7,104 nt of DNA, taken from an uncultured Collinsella sp. (GTDB lineage Bacteria > Actinomycetota > Coriobacteriia > Coriobacteriales > Coriobacteriaceae). Below the pieces are notes generated by a model that was given only the letters and a program-made list of their open reading frames with translations, did not search any database and had not been told where the DNA came from. The translations under genes and the position numbers were made by a program. The stretch spans positions 1 to 7,104 of the forward strand of contig CABSMN010000052.1 of assembly GCA_902478765.1 (NCBI GenBank), given 5' to 3'. Below are positions 6,025 through 7,104 of this stretch, piece by piece (positions within the stretch are counted from its first letter, which is position 1; every line of letters starts with the position of its first letter).

Positions 6025-6083
6025 TGTCTAAATCTGTAACAGTTACGGCTCAAAAACCGGTTCAGACGTTACAGATTGAGATG
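6025..6083 (+). repeat. 59-bp dyad repeat, copy 6
   Basis: The left arm TGTCTAAATCTGTAACA (6025-6041) and right arm CGTTACAGATTGAGATG (6067-6083) match at 13 of 17 positions, two differences being G-T pairs. The 25-bp centre starts GTTACGGCTCAAAAACCGG, close to copies 1 and 2 although these lie over 3.6 kb away. It starts 80 bp after copy 5 and ends 72 bp before the copA promoter. Confidence 0.88.
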
Positions 6084-6155
6084 TTTGGCAGAGACGGCCA
6101 CCGATTGAGCAGCCGCCCTCATCTGTAATGAAAAGTCATACATTCCAACTATTAC

Positions 6156-6186
6156 TGGACACCCCCAGGGGGTATGGGTGTATAGT
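6156..6186 (+). promoter_or_regulatory. copA promoter with CsoR-like operator
   Basis: ACCCCC-A-GGGGGT (6161-6173), followed by ATG, closely resembles the G/C-tract dyads with flanking TA bound by the copper-sensing repressor CsoR. It lies between TGGACA (6156-6161, one base off TTGACA) and TATAGT (6181-6186), overlapping the -35 and filling the spacer, so a bound repressor would block RNA polymerase. The 19-bp spacer is longer than usual. CsoR would release the site when it binds Cu(I), switching on the downstream ATPase. The regulator gene itself is not in the window. Confidence 0.7.
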
Positions 6187-6221
6187 ATCGGCAGGTTAAC
6201 AATTCCAACACCGAACTACAG

Positions 6222-6228
6222 AAAGGAG
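6222..6228 (+). promoter_or_regulatory. Ribosome binding site of copA
   Basis: AAAGGAG ends 5 nt before ATG at 6234, confirming that start. Confidence 0.8.
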
Positions 6229-6233
6229 AAGCC

Positions 6234-7104
6234 ATGGCTCAAGATAAGTTCGACGTGGGCGGCATGACATGCGCCGCCTGCCAGGCGCACGTGGACCGCG
6301 CCGTAAGCAAACTCGACGGCGTCCAAAGCGTCGCGGTCAACCTACTCGCTGGTTCCATGATGGTCGACTATGACCCCGCGCAGGTCTCCCCCGAGGATAT
6401 CTGCACCGCCGTCGACCGCGCGGGCTACTCGGCCTCGCCCGTCGATGCGGGCACCGGCGCCGCTGGCTCAAACGGCAGCGTGCAAGCCAGGTCCGGCGCC
6501 GCCCATATGGAGTCGCCTACCAAAAAGCTGGAGGCCGCCGCTTCCGCCATGCGCACCCGCCTCATCGTCTCGATCGTATTCCTCATCCCACTGTTCTGCA
6601 TAGGCATGGGGCACATGCTCGGTTGGCCGCTGCCCGGCATTTTCACCGACCATACCCACAGCATGACGCTCGCGCTCACCGAGCTCGTCCTGCTCATCCC
6701 CATCGTCTACGTCAACGACGCGTACTTTATCAACGGGTTTAAATCGCTCGCGCACGGCGCGCCGACCATGGACGCTCTCATCGCCGTCGGCGCCACCGCG
6801 TCGATCGCCTGGTCGCTCTATGCCATGTTTATCATGGCCGACCAGCTGGCCGCCGGGCAAATCCACGAGGCCATGATGACGGGCATGGACAACCTGTATT
6901 TTGAGAGTGCGGGCACGATCCTGTCGCTCGTCACCGTGGGCAAATACCTCGAGACACGCAGCAAATCCAAAACCGGCGGCGCCATCGAGGCGCTCATCGA
7001 CTTGGCACCCAAGACTGCGACCGTCGTTGCCGACGACGGCACCGAAACCACCGTCGACGTCGACAGTATCCTTCCCGGCCAGGTCCTGCGCGTGCGCCCC
7101 GGAG
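6234..7104 (+). CDS. copA: Copper-exporting P1B-type ATPase, N-terminal part (3' end beyond window)
   Basis: The first 290 codons of an ATPase that pumps Cu(I) out of the cytoplasm with ATP; no stop occurs before the right edge. Residues 4-68 form a heavy-metal-associated domain with the metal site GMTCAAC (10-16; Cys13 and Cys16). A variable linker (about 70-100) leads to membrane helices near 108-128, 146-162, 180-202 and 222-240, with the conserved PTMDALIAVG (177-186). The start of the actuator domain follows: APKTATVV at 258-265 and then PGQVLRVRPG at the edge. The CPC membrane motif and the DKTG phosphorylation site would lie beyond the window, so Cu specificity rests on overall resemblance and the CsoR-like operator. 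One metal-binding domain is present; full-length relatives are usually about 700-900 residues. Confidence 0.93.
   Translation, partial: MAQDKFDVGGMTCAACQAHVDRAVSKLDGVQSVAVNLLAGSMMVDYDPAQVSPEDICTAVDRAGYSASPVDAGTGAAGSNGSVQARSGAAHMESPTKKLEAAASAMRTRLIVSIVFLIPLFCIGMGHMLGWPLPGIFTDHTHSMTLALTELVLLIPIVYVNDAYFINGFKSLAHGAPTMDALIAVGATASIAWSLYAMFIMADQLAAGQIHEAMMTGMDNLYFESAGTILSLVTVGKYLETRSKSKTGGAIEALIDLAPKTATVVADDGTETTVDVDSILPGQVLRVRPG

Larger units (their letters stand above)
5784..6083 (+). repeat. Regular array of four 59-bp dyads between kinase and copA
   Basis: Copies 3-6 start 80, 81 and 80 bp apart, with 21-22 bp linkers that are not conserved (5843-5863, 5923-5944, 6004-6024). All face the same way. 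No open reading frame with a ribosome binding site is seen. The layout of alternating inverted 17-bp arms with two linker lengths recalls BIME-type clusters, though the sequence is not one I know. Confidence 0.85.

Noticed and set aside
5784..6083. CRISPR array
   Set aside because: The arms alternate in orientation, spacing alternates between 25 and 21-22 bp, and the 25-bp centres are related to each other rather than unique. No cas genes are present.
5784..6083. Integron attC sites (historically called 59-base elements)
   Set aside because: The 59-bp length is coincidence. The GTTRRRY and RYYYAAC core sites are absent at the ends, and the copies do not separate single-gene cassettes.

Overview
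The window looks like chromosomal DNA of a high-GC Gram-positive gut bacterium. The gene styles fit the Coriobacteriia, and Collinsella or a close relative is my best guess: G/C-ending codons, strong AAGGAG-type ribosome binding sites, a Ser/Thr kinase fused through one membrane helix to a DUF6273-like domain, and an actinobacterial-type copper ATPase. The taxonomic call is inference from style, not from a marker gene.

Layout. (1) Bases 1-1943, minus strand: a DEAD-box RNA helicase running off the left edge, with all core motifs and a very long Arg/Gly/Asp/Glu-rich tail. (2) Bases 1944-2523: a divergent intergenic region with two copies of a 59-bp dyad repeat and a TATAAT box before the next gene. 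(3) Bases 2524-3486, plus strand: a 320-residue protein with an unrecognised N-terminal region and a C-terminal FHA domain. (4) Bases 3487-3657: an intrinsic terminator followed by a separate 61-bp near-perfect inverted repeat. (5) Bases 3658-5742, plus strand: a 694-residue membrane-anchored Hanks-type Ser/Thr kinase with an outer C-terminal DUF6273-like domain. (6) Bases 5743-6233: four more copies of the 59-bp repeat in a regular array, then a CsoR-like operator and promoter. (7) Bases 6234-7104, plus strand: the first 290 codons of a copper P-type ATPase (copA), running off the right edge.

How they fit together. The kinase and the FHA protein plausibly form a phospho-signalling pair: the kinase would phosphorylate Ser/Thr residues in response to something sensed by its outer domain, and FHA domains read phosphothreonine. 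A terminator and a large hairpin separate the two genes, so they may be expressed at different levels. The copper ATPase is an independent copper-export unit with its own operator.

The most unusual element is the 59-bp repeat family. All six copies have 17-bp inverted arms around exactly 25 bp, all face the same way, and they recur every 80-81 bp. Two lie before and four lie after the FHA-kinase pair. One copy has a perfect stem that keeps pairing through changes in both arms, which suggests that the dyad itself is under selection. I do not recognise this family.
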